From: Deltaproteobacteria bacterium
GTDB lineage: Bacteria; Desulfobacterota; DSM-4660; Desulfatiglandales; HGW-15
NCBI GenBank assembly: GCA_016932235.1
Contig: JAFGDF010000042.1
Span: 1 to 5,925, forward strand
Reading direction: 5' to 3'
Length of the DNA stretch: 5,925 nucleotides
Part shown: in pieces, positions 5,013 to 5,925 of the stretch
Position numbering within the stretch: the first letter of the stretch is position 1
Layout of the letters: each line of letters starts with the position of its first letter
Notes under the pieces: model-generated
What the model was told of the DNA's origin: nothing
Seen by the model: only the letters and a program-made list of their open reading frames with translations
Databases searched by the model: none
Made by a program: the position numbers and the translations under genes

Positions 5013-5925
5013 TTACTTGCTCAACCAGGCGTTTTCCGGATACCAGGCCGTGGATGCAACCGCACACCAACCGCTGTCATGGACATTTTTTGTCTGCGCG
5101 GCAAGCTGTGTCTCTCTCCAAAGGGGGATGATCATGGATTCCTCATAGACCATCCTGTAGAGTTTCTCTGTGAGCCTGTTTTCCTCTTCGGGATCCCATG
5201 TGCCGACGGCCTTATCAAAGGTCTCCTCAAATCCGGGTGGAGAATATACGGGCTTATTATAGGGCATCTTGGTAGTTATTATTCTCAGGTTGCTTGCCTT
5301 CTCTTCAGAAGGACGGCCGCCAAATGTCCCGTACATGATCCCATTATGCCAGCCCTCTTTATGATTGGCAACATACCTGCCACGGTCAAGAAGCTCTATT
5401 TTAGCCTTGATCCCGATGTCTGAAAGGTAGGTCTGGATAGCTACCAGCAGGTCGTGATTTTCCTCGGCCTTGGAGAGGATCGTCGTTGAAAAGCCGTTGG
5501 GGAATCCAGCCTCAGCAAGCAGTTTCTTTGCCCTGGCCGGGTCATATCTGAAGCTCTCCACATCCGTGAAATGACCTATATAACCTTCAGGAGCAGCCTG
5601 ATATAGGGGAAACCAGTATCCGAGGCCTATTGCGTCCGAAACCGCCTTCCGGTCGATTGCATAGTTCAGGGCCTCGCGAGCCTTCCTGTTAGACCAGGGG
5701 GAATCGGCATTGGCGCCGTCAGGCGTGAGTGATTTACTTCCATAGGTGATTGAAAGTATTTCATAGCCCTTTGCTTGAAGATCTTTCGCCGCCTTGGGCT
5801 CAATCCTCATAATAAGCTGGGCCGCGCCCGATTCGAAAGCGAGGATAGAGGTAACAGGATCCTGAATAAAAATAATCTCGAAGGCATCAAGATAGGGCTT
5901 GCCTTTCTGCCAGTAGCCGTCAAAT
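5013..5925 (-). CDS. Peptide ABC transporter substrate-binding protein (SBP family 5), N-terminus off the window
   Basis: Partial gene: the frame is open to the right edge and about 303 C-terminal residues are visible. The first ATG in the visible frame (5810) is internal, since the residues before it already match the family: KPYLDAFEIIFIQDP and AFESGAAQL. Further family 5 (DppA/OppA) landmarks are NRKAREALNYAIDRKAV, YDPARAKKLLAEAGFPNGF, SDIGIKAKIELLDRGRY and a C-terminal ENRLTEKLYRMVYEESMIIP followed by PLW. Such proteins bind oligopeptides, dipeptides or nickel chelates in the periplasm and deliver them to an ABC permease. The ligand cannot be read from this part. The signal peptide and the partner permease genes would lie to the right or elsewhere. 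It ends with TAA at 5013-5015, 178 bp before the cation-transporter gene, so it may belong to a separate transcript. Confidence 0.93.
   Translation of the reverse strand, partial: FDGYWQKGKPYLDAFEIIFIQDPVTSILAFESGAAQLIMRIEPKAAKDLQAKGYEILSITYGSKSLTPDGANADSPWSNRKAREALNYAIDRKAVSDAIGLGYWFPLYQAAPEGYIGHFTDVESFRYDPARAKKLLAEAGFPNGFSTTILSKAEENHDLLVAIQTYLSDIGIKAKIELLDRGRYVANHKEGWHNGIMYGTFGGRPSEEKASNLRIITTKMPYNKPVYSPPGFEETFDKAVGTWDPEEENRLTEKLYRMVYEESMIIPLWRETQLAAQTKNVHDSGWCAVASTAWYPENAWLSK

Noticed and set aside
4998..5423. Plus-strand open frame of 141 codons
   Set aside because: It lies opposite the well-supported peptide-binding-protein gene, shows no recognisable family features and is explained as a shadow.
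1..5925. CRISPR array, insertion sequence, rRNA or tRNA gene
   Set aside because: No regularly spaced repeats, transposase-like frames or conserved RNA gene signatures were seen by eye.

Overview
The window reads as a bacterial chromosome segment, moderate in G+C and A+T-rich between genes, in which every supported gene lies on the minus strand. It therefore runs from the right edge to the left. Gene order, the family types and the style of the proteins (a compact MlaD, a DUF4124-plus-trypsin protease, a DppA/OppA-like binding protein) suggest a Gram-negative of the former Deltaproteobacteria (Desulfobacterota). That assignment is an inference and no marker gene is present to fix it.

In transcription order: (1) the C-terminal part of an extracytoplasmic peptide-binding protein of an ABC importer (5013 to the right edge); (2) a 178-bp spacer with a perfect 11-bp inverted repeat (arms 4901-4911 and 4936-4946) and a weak promoter candidate; (3) a cation diffusion facilitator (3956-4834); (4) an Mla-type lipid transport cluster: mlaE permease (3139-3942), mlaF ATPase (1923-3131), mlaD MCE protein (1464-1913) and, after a 150-bp A+T-rich gap, mlaC (705-1313, GTG start behind a perfect AGGAGG); (5) a 141-bp spacer with overlapping short frames; (6) an exported DUF4124/trypsin-like protease running off the left edge (1-563).

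MlaE, MlaF and MlaD would form the inner-membrane MCE transporter, and MlaC would carry phospholipid across the periplasm. The cation-transporter gene ends 13 bp before mlaE, and mlaE, mlaF and mlaD are 7 to 9 bp apart. One transcript from the cation-transporter gene through mlaD is therefore likely. No mlaB (STAS subunit) or mlaA lies in the cluster.

The outstanding feature is MlaF. It is 402 residues long because an intact ABC ATPase (about 1-245) continues without interruption into a GGDEF-like domain (about 246-396). The catalytic GGDEF signature is replaced by DLNKI and the metal-site Asp is lost. An RxxD motif (RITD, 316-319) sits exactly five residues before the signature, which is the spacing of the c-di-GMP inhibitory site. 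This suggests a catalytically dead GGDEF domain acting as a c-di-GMP sensor or structural module on a lipid-transport ATPase, perhaps in place of MlaB.
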